Shown here piece by piece: positions 15,382 through 26,607 of a stretch of 33,112 nucleotides of DNA. Origin of the DNA: Candidatus Adlerbacteria bacterium (GTDB lineage: Bacteria; Patescibacteriota; Minisyncoccia; Phycocordibacterales; SBAW01); contig CAIUOD010000012.1 in the NCBI GenBank assembly GCA_903900775.1, positions 1-33,112 on the forward strand. The letters run 5' to 3'. A program made the position numbers and the translations under genes. Position 1 is the stretch's first letter; the number at the start of each line of letters is the position of its first letter. The notes below the pieces were generated by a model, which was not told the DNA's origin, searched no databases, and saw only the letters and a program-made list of their open reading frames with translations.

Positions 15382-16941
15382 ATGCAAAATTTCATCGAAC
15401 AATTTAAAAAAGAGATAGAGCACTTCGAGCCGACCCCGCGCGCTAAAGACGCGGGCATCGTGAGCGTTGTCGGCGACGGCGTGGCGCAGATCGAGGGCCT
15501 CGAGGGCGCCGCGATGGGCGAGATGGTCCGCTTTGAGACGGCACATGGCAAAACGCTTGCGAAGGCCGTCGAAAAACCGACCGACGTATTCGGCGTTATT
15601 TTAAATCTTGAAGAGGAGTCCGCACGCGCCATCATTTTGGGCGATACCGAGGCGGTTTCTGAAGGTATGCCGGTCTCTCCCACGGGCGAAATACTTTCTA
15701 TACCGGTAGGTGACGCGCTCTTGGGCCGTGTGGTCTCGCCGCTTGGGGAACCGATTGATGGGCTCGGCGCCATTGCGGCTACCAAACGCAATCCTATCGA
15801 GCGCCAAGCGTGGGGCGTGATGGATCGGCAGTCGGTCTCGGTGCCGCTCCATACCGGCCTTAAAGCTATTGACTCGATGATCCCGATTGGCCGCGGCCAG
15901 CGCGAGCTCATCATCGGCGACCGCTATACCGGCAAGACGACCGTGGCGGTGGACACCATTCTCAACCAAAAGAGCGAGCCGAAGGAGACGCGCCCCATTT
16001 GCATCTATGTCTCGATCGGGCAAAAGGAGAGCAAGACCGCGCGCCTCGTGGCCCAGCTTAAAGCGGCGGGCGCGATGGAGTATACGATTATCGTCGACGC
16101 TGGCGCTTCGGCACCGGCGGCACTGCAATATCTGGCACCGTTTGCCGGCGCGGCTATCGGCGAATTCTTTATGGATGGCGGCCGCGATGCGCTCATTATC
16201 TATGACGACCTCTCCAAACACGCGGTCGCATATCGCGAACTCTCTTTGCTCCTGCGCCGCCCGCCGGGTCGCGAGGCGTATCCGGGCGATGTCTTCTATC
16301 TCCACTCGCGTTTGCTCGAGCGCGCGGCAAAACTTAGCCCCGAGCGCGGTGGTGGCTCGCTCACGGCGCTCCCGATTATCGAGACACAAGAAGGCGATGT
16401 TTCGGGCTATATCCCGACCAACGTTATCTCCATCACCGACGGGCAGATCTTCCTCGAGACCGATCTCTTTAACAAAGGTGTGCGCCCCGCTATCAACGCC
16501 GGCATCTCGGTCTCACGTGTAGGCTCGACCGCTCAAACCAAAGCGATGAAGAAAGTCTCGGGCCGCATTAAACTCGAGTTGGCACAATTCCGCGAGCTCG
16601 AAGCCTTCATGCAATTCGCTCAAGACCTCGACCCGGAGACCAAAAAACGCATCGACTCGGGCCAGCGCATGATGGCGACTCTGCGGCAGAAGAACGGCCG
16701 ACCGCTGCCGTTTGAAAAACAGGCAATCATTATCTATGCGGCGGTCAATGGCTACCTGGCGGATGTCGCGGTCGAACGCGTACCCGAATACGAAGAAAAA
16801 CTCATCGCCTTCCTTGAGAGCAGTGCGCCCAAAGTGGCGAAGGACATCGCGAAGTCGCGAGACATCTCAAAGGAGACGGAGGGAGAACTCAAAGCAGCAC
16901 TCGAAAAATTCCGCGAAACGCACCCAGACCTCTTCGCTTAA
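15382..16941 (+). CDS. atpA: ATP synthase F1 alpha subunit
   Basis: [27 protein letters not shown], conserved throughout. Confidence 0.98.
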   Translation: MQNFIEQFKKEIEHFEPTPRAKDAGIVSVVGDGVAQIEGLEGAAMGEMVRFETAHGKTLAKAVEKPTDVFGVILNLEEESARAIILGDTEAVSEGMPVSPTGEILSIPVGDALLGRVVSPLGEPIDGLGAIAATKRNPIERQAWGVMDRQSVSVPLHTGLKAIDSMIPIGRGQRELIIGDRYTGKTTVAVDTILNQKSEPKETRPICIYVSIGQKESKTARLVAQLKAAGAMEYTIIVDAGASAPAALQYLAPFAGAAIGEFFMDGGRDALIIYDDLSKHAVAYRELSLLLRRPPGREAYPGDVFYLHSRLLERAAKLSPERGGGSLTALPIIETQEGDVSGYIPTNVISITDGQIFLETDLFNKGVRPAINAGISVSRVGSTAQTKAMKKVSGRIKLELAQFRELEAFMQFAQDLDPETKKRIDSGQRMMATLRQKNGRPLPFEKQAIIIYAAVNGYLADVAVERVPEYEEKLIAFLESSAPKVAKDIAKSRDISKETEGELKAALEKFRETHPDLFA

Positions 16942-16951
16942 TACCATCGTC

Positions 16952-17893
16952 ATGGCAGGACTCAAAACGATAAAAACAAAGATTGTTGCGATGAAGAAAT
17001 CGCAGACGGTCACCAAAGCGATGGAGGCGGTCTCTGCCGCTAAAATGCGCAAGAGCCAGCAGACGGCGCTCGGCGGCCGCGCGTATGCGCGCGCGGCCGC
17101 ATCGGTTTTGGCGCGCGTCTCCGGCTCGCGTGAAATGCAGAACCACCCGCTCACGAGAAGCTCCGGCGAGGCTCCGCAAAAAGTCCTCTACATCGTGATA
17201 ACCAGCGACAAAGGCTTGGCCGGCGCGCTCAACTCGGCCGTCTTGCGCAAGGTGCAGAGCGACATCGCCGAAGGGCAAAACAAATCATCGAATTTTGAGG
17301 CGCGCATCATCGCGGTCGGTCGCAAAGCGAACGACTTTTTTGCGGCGCGCGGATTCGCTGTTGAAACTTTTCATCCGAACACTAATCAAATTTCTTCGAG
17401 CACTATCGAGGAGATAGTCCACGAGGCCGCGCGCCGCTTTACCGAGGGCGAGGTGGATGCGGTAAAAATCGCGTATCAAAATTTTATATCTACCTTCGAG
17501 CAGAATCCGACCTTGCACACCATATTCCCGCTCTCGCTCGAAGACCTTGAGCGTGTGGTAGAAGGTATCCTACCCACCAAAGGCGCCTTCAGCATGCAAC
17601 ACACCCCGGCCGTGAGCGCCTCTTCACGCACGACGAGCTACACCATCGAGCCGTCCGAGTCTCAAGTGCTCGAGAATACGCTCCCGCTCCTGGCCTCTAT
17701 TATGGTCTACCACGCGCTCCTCGAATCGCAGGCCTCCGAGCACTCGGCGCGCATGGTGGCGATGAAGTCGGCCTCCGATAAGGCCGAGGAGCGGCAAGGC
17801 GAGCTCACGCTCGAATTTAATAAAGCACGTCAGGCATCCATCACCCGCGAGGTCTCCGAGATCACAGGCGGTATGGAGGCGATGGCGGCATAA
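16952..17893 (+). CDS. atpG: ATP synthase F1 gamma subunit
   Basis: MAGLKTIKTKIVAMKKSQTVTKAMEAVSAAKMRKSQ; internal ATG of the ORF at 16712. Confidence 0.95.
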   Translation: MAGLKTIKTKIVAMKKSQTVTKAMEAVSAAKMRKSQQTALGGRAYARAAASVLARVSGSREMQNHPLTRSSGEAPQKVLYIVITSDKGLAGALNSAVLRKVQSDIAEGQNKSSNFEARIIAVGRKANDFFAARGFAVETFHPNTNQISSSTIEEIVHEAARRFTEGEVDAVKIAYQNFISTFEQNPTLHTIFPLSLEDLERVVEGILPTKGAFSMQHTPAVSASSRTTSYTIEPSESQVLENTLPLLASIMVYHALLESQASEHSARMVAMKSASDKAEERQGELTLEFNKARQASITREVSEITGGMEAMAA

Positions 17894-17899
17894 GCGTAA

Positions 17900-19312
<1,413 letters not shown>

Positions 19313-19315
<3 letters not shown>

Positions 19316-19365
19316 TAAAAGAGGGTTAGACTTGGCCTAGCGGCCCGGAGCGCACTCTTTTATTA
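19313..19365 (+). repeat. Inverted repeat between atpD and atpC
   Basis: TAATAAAAGAG ... CTCTTTTATTA (11 bp perfect), starting at the atpD stop codon. Confidence 0.7.
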
Positions 19366-19381
19366 GTTTGCTGAATGACCT

Positions 19382-19612
19382 ATGCACGTAGTAATCGCAA
19401 AAGTGAATGAGGTCTATTTCGACGGCGAGGCACTCTCGCTCACAGCGCCCGGCGCCGAGGGTGAGCTTACCGTGCTCCCGCATCACGAGTCGCTCATCAC
19501 GACCCTCAAAGCCGGGACCATAACTGTCCGAACCCAAAACGGGTCGCAGACCTTCGAAATCACGGGTGGCGTGCTCGAAGTCCACCCCGACGGCGCGACG
19601 GTGTTGCTGTAA
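19382..19612 (+). CDS. atpC: ATP synthase F1 epsilon subunit, N-terminal domain only (76 aa)
   Basis: MHVVIAKVNEVYFDGEALSLTAPGAEGELTVLPHHESLITTLKAGTITV: beta-sandwich domain; no C-terminal helices. Confidence 0.88.
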   Translation: MHVVIAKVNEVYFDGEALSLTAPGAEGELTVLPHHESLITTLKAGTITVRTQNGSQTFEITGGVLEVHPDGATVLL

Positions 19613-19654
19613 ATTTGGTTTTTGTTTGAAGGGCGCTCCCGTGATATAAATGAC

Positions 19655-19764
19655 ACGGGCCTATATCTTCGGCTTCGCCTTGATATAAACCCTCGCTCGG
19701 GTCACTCGGCCTATACTTCGTATAGGCCCGTCGTTCAGCAAAAATGAAAATAAATTTTCATTTT
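19655..19764. repeat. Inverted repeats upstream of tRNA-Ala(GGC)
   Basis: ACGGGCCTATA (19655) vs TATAGGCCCGT (19721); GGCCTATAC-TTC-GTATAGGCC; AAAATGAAAAT-AA-ATTTTCATTTT (19741-19764). Confidence 0.7.
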
Positions 19765-19777
19765 ATGTTCTTCACTA

Positions 19778-19848
19778 GGGCCTATAGTTCAGCGGTAGAA
19801 CGCGTCCATGGCATGGACGAGGTCGGGGTCCGACTCCCCGTAGGTCCA
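19778..19848 (+). tRNA. tRNA-Ala(GGC)
   Basis: GGGCCTA/TAGGTCC with G3:U70; CGTCC-ATGGCAT-GGACG; CGGGG-TCCGACT-CCCCG. Confidence 0.95.
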
Positions 19849-19880
19849 CAAAAATAATCTCCGCAGGAGATATATTTTTG
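19849..19880 (+). terminator. Terminator hairpin after tRNA-Ala
   Basis: CAAAAATAATCTCC-gca-GGAGATATATTTTTG. Confidence 0.6.
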
Positions 19881-20071
19881 TAGGATGCCGCAGTCCGCTG
19901 CGGCCCCACAAATAGTGTTATTTTTCAACATTCTAAAAATCAGTTAAGAAGAATTTCAGAACTCAGCGGCTCCAAAGTGTTGAACCATTACGAGAGTTTG
20001 ACAACCATATAAATCTCTGCTTGAATCTCTCCTGGAGCTGGAATCTTCCAGCACATGAGGAGTTTCTGGCC

Positions 20072-21403
20072 ATGGACGTTGATATCGCTGACGTTGATCA
20101 GGTGGAAAAGCCTGATATCGAAGTTCACTTCCCCCAGACGGCGGTGGACAACCCGACTGTTCCCCTGCGTTGGTCATTCTCGCCCAAAATGCACGGGCGC
20201 ATGGCCCAATGCCTCGCGACCGGCGACGGCGGCTACGGGCTCCTAATTGTCGCCAAGCTCGAGGGCGACACCGATGGCATCCGGGAAGTCCGTTACGTGA
20301 AGAAACCGGAGCAAGTGTTTTCCTTCGTCACTTTCCCCTGTGCGGGAAAATGGAGCGTCGGTCTCTTCCTTTTCGAACGCTATTGGGAGGGTCATCGGAA
20401 GGACTGGGAAACCCCAGGGGATATCTTGCGGCAAGACCTCGTCGAAAGGTATCTCGGGTGCGATCCGGATAGGACATTCAAGACCTTGTTGCCGAGCCTG
20501 TTCTCCATCAAGGCCGAAACGTTCTCTGAAGGCGCCAATATGCGTGCGCGCTATCGGAGACTGATTGCGGCCCACGTGGTGGGAGTGGAAGTTCCCACGG
20601 GGATTTTCGCCAAGCGACCCTCGCCAAAGGTGCAAGCTTTCGGCAATTACTTCCCCAGGCGGCCACCCGTCGACGAGTGCGCGTTCCGGACACGCTTCAT
20701 CTTGATGTGTTTGTTCGGCTGGGCACCCTACGCGGTCTGCGAGCTTGCCAAGCGTTTGCTCGTTCTGGTTGTTGGCTTCGTTGGTATGTTGTTCCTGGTG
20801 AAGGGTGCACCGGGGATGATGCGGAACGCCTTCCGACCCGCGATCCGGTTTAATCTCGATGCGGCTGACACATTCGAGCTTGATGACCGGAAACATTTCG
20901 TGAGGGTGTCGGCACGCTTCAATGGATGGGGCAACTGGCTCACTCCAGCGGCTTTCATCGTCTATGGCGTAATCTCCTGGCTCGTCTATCTGGCATGGCC
21001 GTTCGTGGCAGGCGCCATCGTGGCCGTGTGGGACTTTCTTTTTTGGAGTGCCACCGCCGTGGCGAGCCGCCCCTGGCTGCTGTACACCATCCTCGGGGTC
21101 TTCGCTCTAGTGGCAATCATCTGGGGAGTCGTAGCCCTTGTCCACCGCGTCAAGGAGAGAAGGCACTCGGAAGCGTACGCGGAAAAGCGCTACCAAAAAG
21201 TACTCGCAGAGCAAGAAGCACAGCGAGCACATGCACTCGACGTCGGACTGCAACAGGCCGAGGTCATTCAAAGCCAGCGAGCTGTTCTTGTCGGCGACCA
21301 AGCCTCTACGACCGTCTCGCTCGAGGCTCTTCCCCCCGAGCTCCAGACATGGGGACTCCGGTTCGCCAGCCTCAAACGGCAGGTGTGCCGGCCGTTCGGT
21401 TGA
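20072..21403 (+). CDS. Membrane hypothetical protein
   Basis: Long ORF (start within 20021..21403), several TM segments in the C-terminal half and a charged tail. Confidence 0.75.
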   Translation: MDVDIADVDQVEKPDIEVHFPQTAVDNPTVPLRWSFSPKMHGRMAQCLATGDGGYGLLIVAKLEGDTDGIREVRYVKKPEQVFSFVTFPCAGKWSVGLFLFERYWEGHRKDWETPGDILRQDLVERYLGCDPDRTFKTLLPSLFSIKAETFSEGANMRARYRRLIAAHVVGVEVPTGIFAKRPSPKVQAFGNYFPRRPPVDECAFRTRFILMCLFGWAPYAVCELAKRLLVLVVGFVGMLFLVKGAPGMMRNAFRPAIRFNLDAADTFELDDRKHFVRVSARFNGWGNWLTPAAFIVYGVISWLVYLAWPFVAGAIVAVWDFLFWSATAVASRPWLLYTILGVFALVAIIWGVVALVHRVKERRHSEAYAEKRYQKVLAEQEAQRAHALDVGLQQAEVIQSQRAVLVGDQASTTVSLEALPPELQTWGLRFASLKRQVCRPFG

Positions 21404-21412
21404 AGTTCACTG

Positions 21413-21444
21413 GGGGCGCTCGCAAGGGCGCCCCACTTCTTTTT
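21413..21444 (+). terminator. Rho-independent terminator
   Basis: GGGGCGC-tcgcaagg-GCGCCCC then ACTTCTTTTT. Confidence 0.8.
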
Positions 21445-21581
21445 ATGGAATCAGAAGCACCGCAAAGCCACCGCAGTGAGCTGAAGGATTTGGTAATAAA
21501 TAAAGCAAATTGAATTTTTATACCCTTGTTGTTTTTGGCAGGTTCACCCTCTCTTTAGGAATCTGCGGTTAAGCTCAAGGG

Positions 21582-21956
21582 ATGATTGAACACACCTCGG
21601 TAACGGTTAGTGATTATAATAAGTCGAAGGAGTTTTACTCGAAGCTTTTGGCGCCGGTGGGCTACCAGCTCACGCGTGACATGCCCGAATATAAAGCAGG
21701 CGGGTTTATGGAGGGTGGCCACACGAGCTTTTGGATTGCGCAGGTGGAGAAAATGGCTCCGACGCATGTGGCCTTTCATGCCGAGAGCAAAGAAGCGGTG
21801 CAAAAGTTTTATGATGCGGGTCTGGCGGCAGGCGGCAAGGATAACGGCAAGCCTGGCTTCCGGCTTAACTACAGCCCGGATTATTACGCGGCGTTCGTCT
21901 ACGACCCCGATGGCAACAATATCGAGGCCTGTTACTTTGGGGAGCGAGCAGAATAA
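21582..21956 (+). CDS. VOC (glyoxalase/dioxygenase) superfamily protein
   Basis: MIEHTSVTVSDYNKSKEFYSKLLAPVGYQ ... DPDGNNIEACYFG. Confidence 0.88.
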   Translation: MIEHTSVTVSDYNKSKEFYSKLLAPVGYQLTRDMPEYKAGGFMEGGHTSFWIAQVEKMAPTHVAFHAESKEAVQKFYDAGLAAGGKDNGKPGFRLNYSPDYYAAFVYDPDGNNIEACYFGERAE

Positions 21957-21977
21957 TTTTCGTGCTACAATTTTTGC

Positions 21978-22880
21978 ATGGTGGTTTCGGCCGCGATGCT
22001 CGAGCTGGTTAATTTATTGCTCTACTGCGCACAGCAGTTGGGCGTGATGCTTGGTGTTGGCGCCGAGACGGTGATACTCATTGCCTATCTCTTTGCCATG
22101 CGCGATGGCTCGCGTGACGAGAAGGAGGAACATTTCGCCCACGCGGTAAAACGGGTGCTTTTTGTGGGCCTGTGGCTCATCATCCTCTCGGGTTTGGCGA
22201 TAACGGCGCTTGAGTTCATGGGCGGGGAGGGCGGCGTTGTCTTTGCTCCAGCCTACCTCTTCAAATGTGTGCTCATTGCGGGAGTACTCCTCCTTTCGCT
22301 CTCGGTGCGCGGCTCGTCTATTCCCGCGGGGCTTTTGGAGGGGATTGCGGGCGGCACGTGGTATGCGCTCTTTGTGGTGCATATTTTAGCGCCGGTCGCG
22401 ACATGGTATACGCTCGTCGTTATTTATGCGCTCGGGCTTGTCGGTTTTATGGCTTGCTGGACGGCGCTGGTGCTCTCTTTGCGCGGCGGCAAAAAGATAA
22501 TTACAATACCTGTACCCGTCGCAAAACCAGTACCAGTACCTGCGCCGATTCTTGCGTCTGCCCCTGCTCCGATTCCTGTCGCCGCTCCGGTCATGATGAC
22601 GGTAGTCGAATCTCAAGTTGGGCCTGCTTTTTTGCCGAACGCGGCACCTAAATTTTCGGTGCCTCCACCGCCTCCGACACCACGGCCACTACCTCCGCCT
22701 CCGGCGCCTTTGATGAGGGCCCCAGCGCCGATTATCACCACGCCGCCGCCAGCCCCGGGGCCGGGCTTTCTCCCGATGCTTGCGGTGGCTACCGCGGGGC
22801 TACCGGCGATGCGGCTCATGCCGCGCTCGGCCGAGGACCTCAAGACCCAACATCGCGCCCCGGCGGTGCGCTTTGGCTAA
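21978..22880 (+). CDS. Membrane protein with proline-rich C-terminal tail
   Basis: About 5 TM segments followed by PVPVAKPVPVPAPILASAPAPIPVAAPV...PPPPPTPRPLPPPPAP. Confidence 0.75.
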   Translation: MVVSAAMLELVNLLLYCAQQLGVMLGVGAETVILIAYLFAMRDGSRDEKEEHFAHAVKRVLFVGLWLIILSGLAITALEFMGGEGGVVFAPAYLFKCVLIAGVLLLSLSVRGSSIPAGLLEGIAGGTWYALFVVHILAPVATWYTLVVIYALGLVGFMACWTALVLSLRGGKKIITIPVPVAKPVPVPAPILASAPAPIPVAAPVMMTVVESQVGPAFLPNAAPKFSVPPPPPTPRPLPPPPAPLMRAPAPIITTPPPAPGPGFLPMLAVATAGLPAMRLMPRSAEDLKTQHRAPAVRFG

Positions 22881-22889
22881 CCTTTGCCC

Positions 22890-23504
22890 ATGAGTTTTTT
22901 TAAAGATCATACAAAAAAGAAGATCTGCATTCTGTTGGCTCACCCCGACCAAGGCGCCACCAATTGTGGCGAGTTGGCACTTCTTTACGAGGCGAGCGCG
23001 CAGGCGGCCGGCCACGAGGTGCGCCGCATAAATTTGGGCGATCTGCACTTCGACCCGATCCTGCATCTGGGCTATAAAACAATCCAAGAGCTTGAGCCCG
23101 ATCTCAAAAACTTTCAGGACACGGTGCGTTGGTGCGAGCATTTGGTCATTTTTTATCCTAACTGGTGGGGGACGATGCCCGCGCTTCTGAAGGGGCTCTT
23201 CGACCGCTCCTGGCTCCCGGGCTTTGCCTTTCGCATGCGCAAACGCAAGGACGGCACGCAAAAATTATTTTGGGATAAACTCTTGCGCGGCAGAACCGCG
23301 CGCGTGGTAGTGCTCTCCGGCACCCACCCACTGCTCATTTGGCTCAATTTTGGCGACTATACCAATGAAATTGGTCGCAGTATTTTATGGTTCGCCGGGT
23401 TTAAAGTAAAATTTTCGCGCATGGGCCCGTCCGAAAAAGCGCCGCAATGGCTTTGGAATACGTGGCGCAGCAGAATCGCGCGCCTGGGTTCGCGCGGCGA
23501 GTAG
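22890..23504 (+). CDS. NAD(P)H dehydrogenase (quinone)/flavodoxin-2-like protein
   Basis: KKICILLAHPDQGATNCGELALLYEASAQAAGHEV, LVIFYPNWWGTMPALLKGLFDRSWLPGFAF. Confidence 0.85.
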   Translation: MSFFKDHTKKKICILLAHPDQGATNCGELALLYEASAQAAGHEVRRINLGDLHFDPILHLGYKTIQELEPDLKNFQDTVRWCEHLVIFYPNWWGTMPALLKGLFDRSWLPGFAFRMRKRKDGTQKLFWDKLLRGRTARVVVLSGTHPLLIWLNFGDYTNEIGRSILWFAGFKVKFSRMGPSEKAPQWLWNTWRSRIARLGSRGE

Positions 23505-23551
23505 CAAAGCTTCTTAACTCATCGTTCACTCTCGGCGTGGTATAAGTTCCC

Positions 23552-25273
23552 ATGAAGAAGTTTTCTGCGGCAGTCTCCGTGTTTGCGCTTTTAGTTGCGC
23601 AATTGGGGGTTGGCGTTCTGCCAGCACAGGCAGCAGTCTCGAGTTGGCAAAAGGGAGCCAGCATCGTGCCTGCCTCAACCACCGACTTTGGTTCGGCTTC
23701 GTTTAATCAATCGTTGCAAAATTTAAAGAATACGGGTGCCAATGCCGTGGCGCTCGTCGTGCCGTACTATCAAAGCAATATCTATTCGACCGATGTGGCC
23801 GCGGGGTGGAACACGCCTACCGACGCTTCGCTCGGGAGTGCTATCGATTATGCGCACTCGCTCGGACTCGCGGTGACACTCAAGATCCACGACGACCCGT
23901 ACACCGGTGACTGGCGCGCGCATATTAACCCGAGCGATCGTACGGGTTGGTTCACGAATTATGGCAGCGCACTCTTGCATGTAGCGAGCATCGGGCAAAC
24001 ACATCATGCCGAGATGATCGTTATCGGCACTGAGATGGTAAGCATGGCCTCATCGCAAATCGACGGGAGCAACACGCAAAATTGGCTAGACCTCATCGGC
24101 AAAATACGCGGCGCCTATAGCGGTAAGCTGACTTACGACGCAAACTCGACCAACAATAATACTGACCCGTTTGAAAACGAAAAAGCGACTATCGGCTTTT
24201 GGTCGGCGCTCGACTATGCCGGGCTTTCGGCTTACTACAATCTCAACACGGGCGCCAACGATGTGGCATCGCTTCAGGTGCAATGGGATTATTGGAATCA
24301 AAACGACATCAAACAGTTTGCCCAGTCGGTCGGCAAGCCGGTTTTGTTTATGGAGGTCGGCTATCGGAGCGTCGACAATGCCCACCAGCAGCCGTGGAAT
24401 TGGCAAAATGGCGGGGGTTACAATCCGACTGAGCAAGCCAACGACTACCAGGCGCTCATGACGTATTGGAATAATTATCCGTATCTCGGCGGCGTGTACT
24501 GGTGGAGTTGGTCGAGTAGCCCGGGGGCGGGCGGCTCGGGAGACACCGGCTATACGCCGCAGAATAAACCGGCTGAGCAGGTGCTCACGCAATGGTTCAC
24601 CAATCCGACGAGCCCCACTAACTCGACACCGACCTTCATGACCAGCGCTTCGGCGCCGGGCGGGCAAGTAGGTGCGGCCACTCCGATCACGGTGACGGTG
24701 CAAAATACCGGCGGCGCGCTGCAAAACAGTATTGTCGATGTTGAAATCTATAACGCGGCGGGCGGCCGCGTTTCCCAGCAATTCTTTAGCGGGCAGAATA
24801 TCGCGAGCAATCAGACCATCACCCTGACCGCCAATCTGACTGCACCCGCCGCGGGCACGTATAGCATCGCGGTCGGCGTCTTCAACAATAATTGGTCGCA
24901 GACGTATTCGTGGAATGGCACCGCTGGCAAAGTTACGATAACCAGCGCGCCTAGCAATCCGCCACCCAGCGGGAATTCGGTAACTGACGTGTGGTGGCCG
25001 GCAAATGGCGCGGCGGTCTCGGGGGTACAGCCGTTTAAAGCGTTGCTCGAAAACACCGCACTCTCTCAATATCAGATGTACTGGCAGGTTGGGGCCGGCC
25101 AATTAAACCCGATGGCCGACAACACGGTCGGCTATCCGCACAAAGAGGTGAGCGTCGACCTTTCTGGGTGGAAGTGGAGCCCAAACAAACAGTACACGAT
25201 AACTTTTGTCAGCAAAGACTCAAGCGGCAACGCGCTCTCGACCAAGAGCGTGCTGATAACGGTGAATAATTAA
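23552..25273 (+). CDS. Secreted glycoside hydrolase, GH113-like TIM barrel with C-terminal beta domains
   Basis: Signal peptide; IVIGTEMVSM and VLFMEVGYRSVDNA as candidate catalytic Glu segments; YWWSWSSSPGAGGSGDTGYTPQNKPAEQVLTQWF. Confidence 0.75.
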   Translation: MKKFSAAVSVFALLVAQLGVGVLPAQAAVSSWQKGASIVPASTTDFGSASFNQSLQNLKNTGANAVALVVPYYQSNIYSTDVAAGWNTPTDASLGSAIDYAHSLGLAVTLKIHDDPYTGDWRAHINPSDRTGWFTNYGSALLHVASIGQTHHAEMIVIGTEMVSMASSQIDGSNTQNWLDLIGKIRGAYSGKLTYDANSTNNNTDPFENEKATIGFWSALDYAGLSAYYNLNTGANDVASLQVQWDYWNQNDIKQFAQSVGKPVLFMEVGYRSVDNAHQQPWNWQNGGGYNPTEQANDYQALMTYWNNYPYLGGVYWWSWSSSPGAGGSGDTGYTPQNKPAEQVLTQWFTNPTSPTNSTPTFMTSASAPGGQVGAATPITVTVQNTGGALQNSIVDVEIYNAAGGRVSQQFFSGQNIASNQTITLTANLTAPAAGTYSIAVGVFNNNWSQTYSWNGTAGKVTITSAPSNPPPSGNSVTDVWWPANGAAVSGVQPFKALLENTALSQYQMYWQVGAGQLNPMADNTVGYPHKEVSVDLSGWKWSPNKQYTITFVSKDSSGNALSTKSVLITVNN

Positions 25274-25299
25274 AAATTGTGCGAAAAATTTTATAGAGA

Positions 25300-25330
25300 A
25301 AAGGCGGGCAGCTTGCGCATGCCCGCCTTT
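25300..25330. terminator. Bidirectional terminator hairpin
   Basis: AAAGGCGGGC-agcttgcgcat-GCCCGCCTTT between convergent genes. Confidence 0.75.
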
Positions 25331-25352
25331 CGAAGCCTCTCGATATTGGCCA

Positions 25353-25835
25353 TCAGCCGCCGGCAGGGACGATGATGACTGTTCTTGGCCTAACCATGCC
25401 ATTGAGGTTGAGCTTGTCGGCCAAGACCTTCCTCGTGCCAGCCACATGCCGGAAGAGAACGGGCAGGGGAGCGCCATTGCCATTCTGCAGGAACATCAGA
25501 AGATCATCGCCCCTGGCTAGAAGGCCGTCCTTCACGGGGGAGTTTTCTTCGTTGACGATGTGGTCGGCCAGGCACTCCAACATCGTGTGGAAGCGTGGCT
25601 GCCTGAAGAAAAACGCCACCACATCGCCCGCGGGCAGTTCAGTCTTCGGAGGCACTTGCCAGATATTCACCAGGCAACGCGGCTTGGCGGTTATCTCTCT
25701 GAGCAGTCCCAGTGACAAGGCGATATCGTTGGGACGGTTGAGTAGGGACGGCCAGCACAGCGGTTCGTAATCCACTCCTACACCGATGAGATAGGGTTCG
25801 GCAAGAGTAGCTTGGGCGTACTGCACGTCTCCCAT
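25353..25835 (-). CDS. Hypothetical protein
   Basis: ORF MGDVQYAQATLAEPYLIGVGVDYEPLCWPSLLNRPNDIALSLGLLREI...; GAGGAGCTCCC just upstream of the ATG. Confidence 0.6.
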   Translation of the reverse strand: MGDVQYAQATLAEPYLIGVGVDYEPLCWPSLLNRPNDIALSLGLLREITAKPRCLVNIWQVPPKTELPAGDVVAFFFRQPRFHTMLECLADHIVNEENSPVKDGLLARGDDLLMFLQNGNGAPLPVLFRHVAGTRKVLADKLNLNGMVRPRTVIIVPAGG

Positions 25836-26029
25836 TGGGAGCTCCTCTCACATTTATTTTGCCACGGAACCGCCGCGACGCGGGTTATGGGGAACTAGTG
25901 AAGCCACCTTCAGTTTTACCGGCAATTATACTCTCCGTCAATTTTAGACCTCTTTTTTATAAAAATTAACCACCACGCCCCATATATCGAACAAAAGACA
26001 GTGGGTAAGTAAGAATAAATGAGTATGCT

Positions 26030-26569
26030 GTGAGTATGAGAATTCAATTAAGATTGGCCGCTATTCTTATCCTTATCTTTGTTTTTAGTTTTTTTGCAGG
26101 CGCTCCAGCGCTGGTGGAGGCACAAGCCGCCGCGCCCTCTTCGGAAGTACCTTCGTCGTTTCAAACAAAACTTTTAGGGATTACTAATAGCGATCGGCTC
26201 GCGCAAGGAGATGCGCTTCTTACCGAAAATTCGCTTCTTACCCTCGCGGCGCAAAAAAAGGCGGATGACATGGTGGCGAAGGGCTACTTTGCGCATTTCT
26301 CGCCGCTCGGAGTGTCGCCTTGGTATTGGATAACTTCGGTTGGGTATGGATATACCCATGCGGGCGAAAATTTAGCCATAAACTTTGACGACCCGACGGC
26401 CGTTGAGGCGGCGTGGATGGCTTCGCCCAAGCATCGCGCTAATATTCTGCGAGGTCTCTACACCGAGATGGGTATCGGTATAGCACACGGGACCTATCAA
26501 GGAGAACCGGTAACTTTCGTTGTTGAACTGTTTGCGACACCTGCCCCAACAAAAACAAACCCCGCATAA
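26030..26569 (+). CDS. Secreted CAP-domain (SCP/PR-1-like) protein
   Basis: Signal peptide; LLGITNSDRLAQGDALLTENSLLTLAAQKKADDMVAKGYFAHFSPLG...YTHAGENLA...AWMASPKHRANILRGLYTEMGIGIAHG. Confidence 0.92.
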   Translation: MSMRIQLRLAAILILIFVFSFFAGAPALVEAQAAAPSSEVPSSFQTKLLGITNSDRLAQGDALLTENSLLTLAAQKKADDMVAKGYFAHFSPLGVSPWYWITSVGYGYTHAGENLAINFDDPTAVEAAWMASPKHRANILRGLYTEMGIGIAHGTYQGEPVTFVVELFATPAPTKTNPA

Positions 26570-26588
26570 ATGCGAGGTTTGTTTCTTT
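26553..26588 (+). terminator. Rho-independent terminator
   Basis: AAACAAACCCCGC-ataaat-GCGAGGTTTGTTTCTTT. Confidence 0.8.
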
Positions 26589-26607
26589 GCGTTGTTACCT
26601 TGGAGAT

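Noticed and set aside
15601-16389. Long antisense ORFs in the atp operon (e.g. 15601..16389 -, 18200..19000 -, 13561..14346 -)
   Set aside because: They run antisense to strongly conserved atp genes in a GC-rich region and have low-complexity, Arg/His-rich translations; most likely shadow ORFs.
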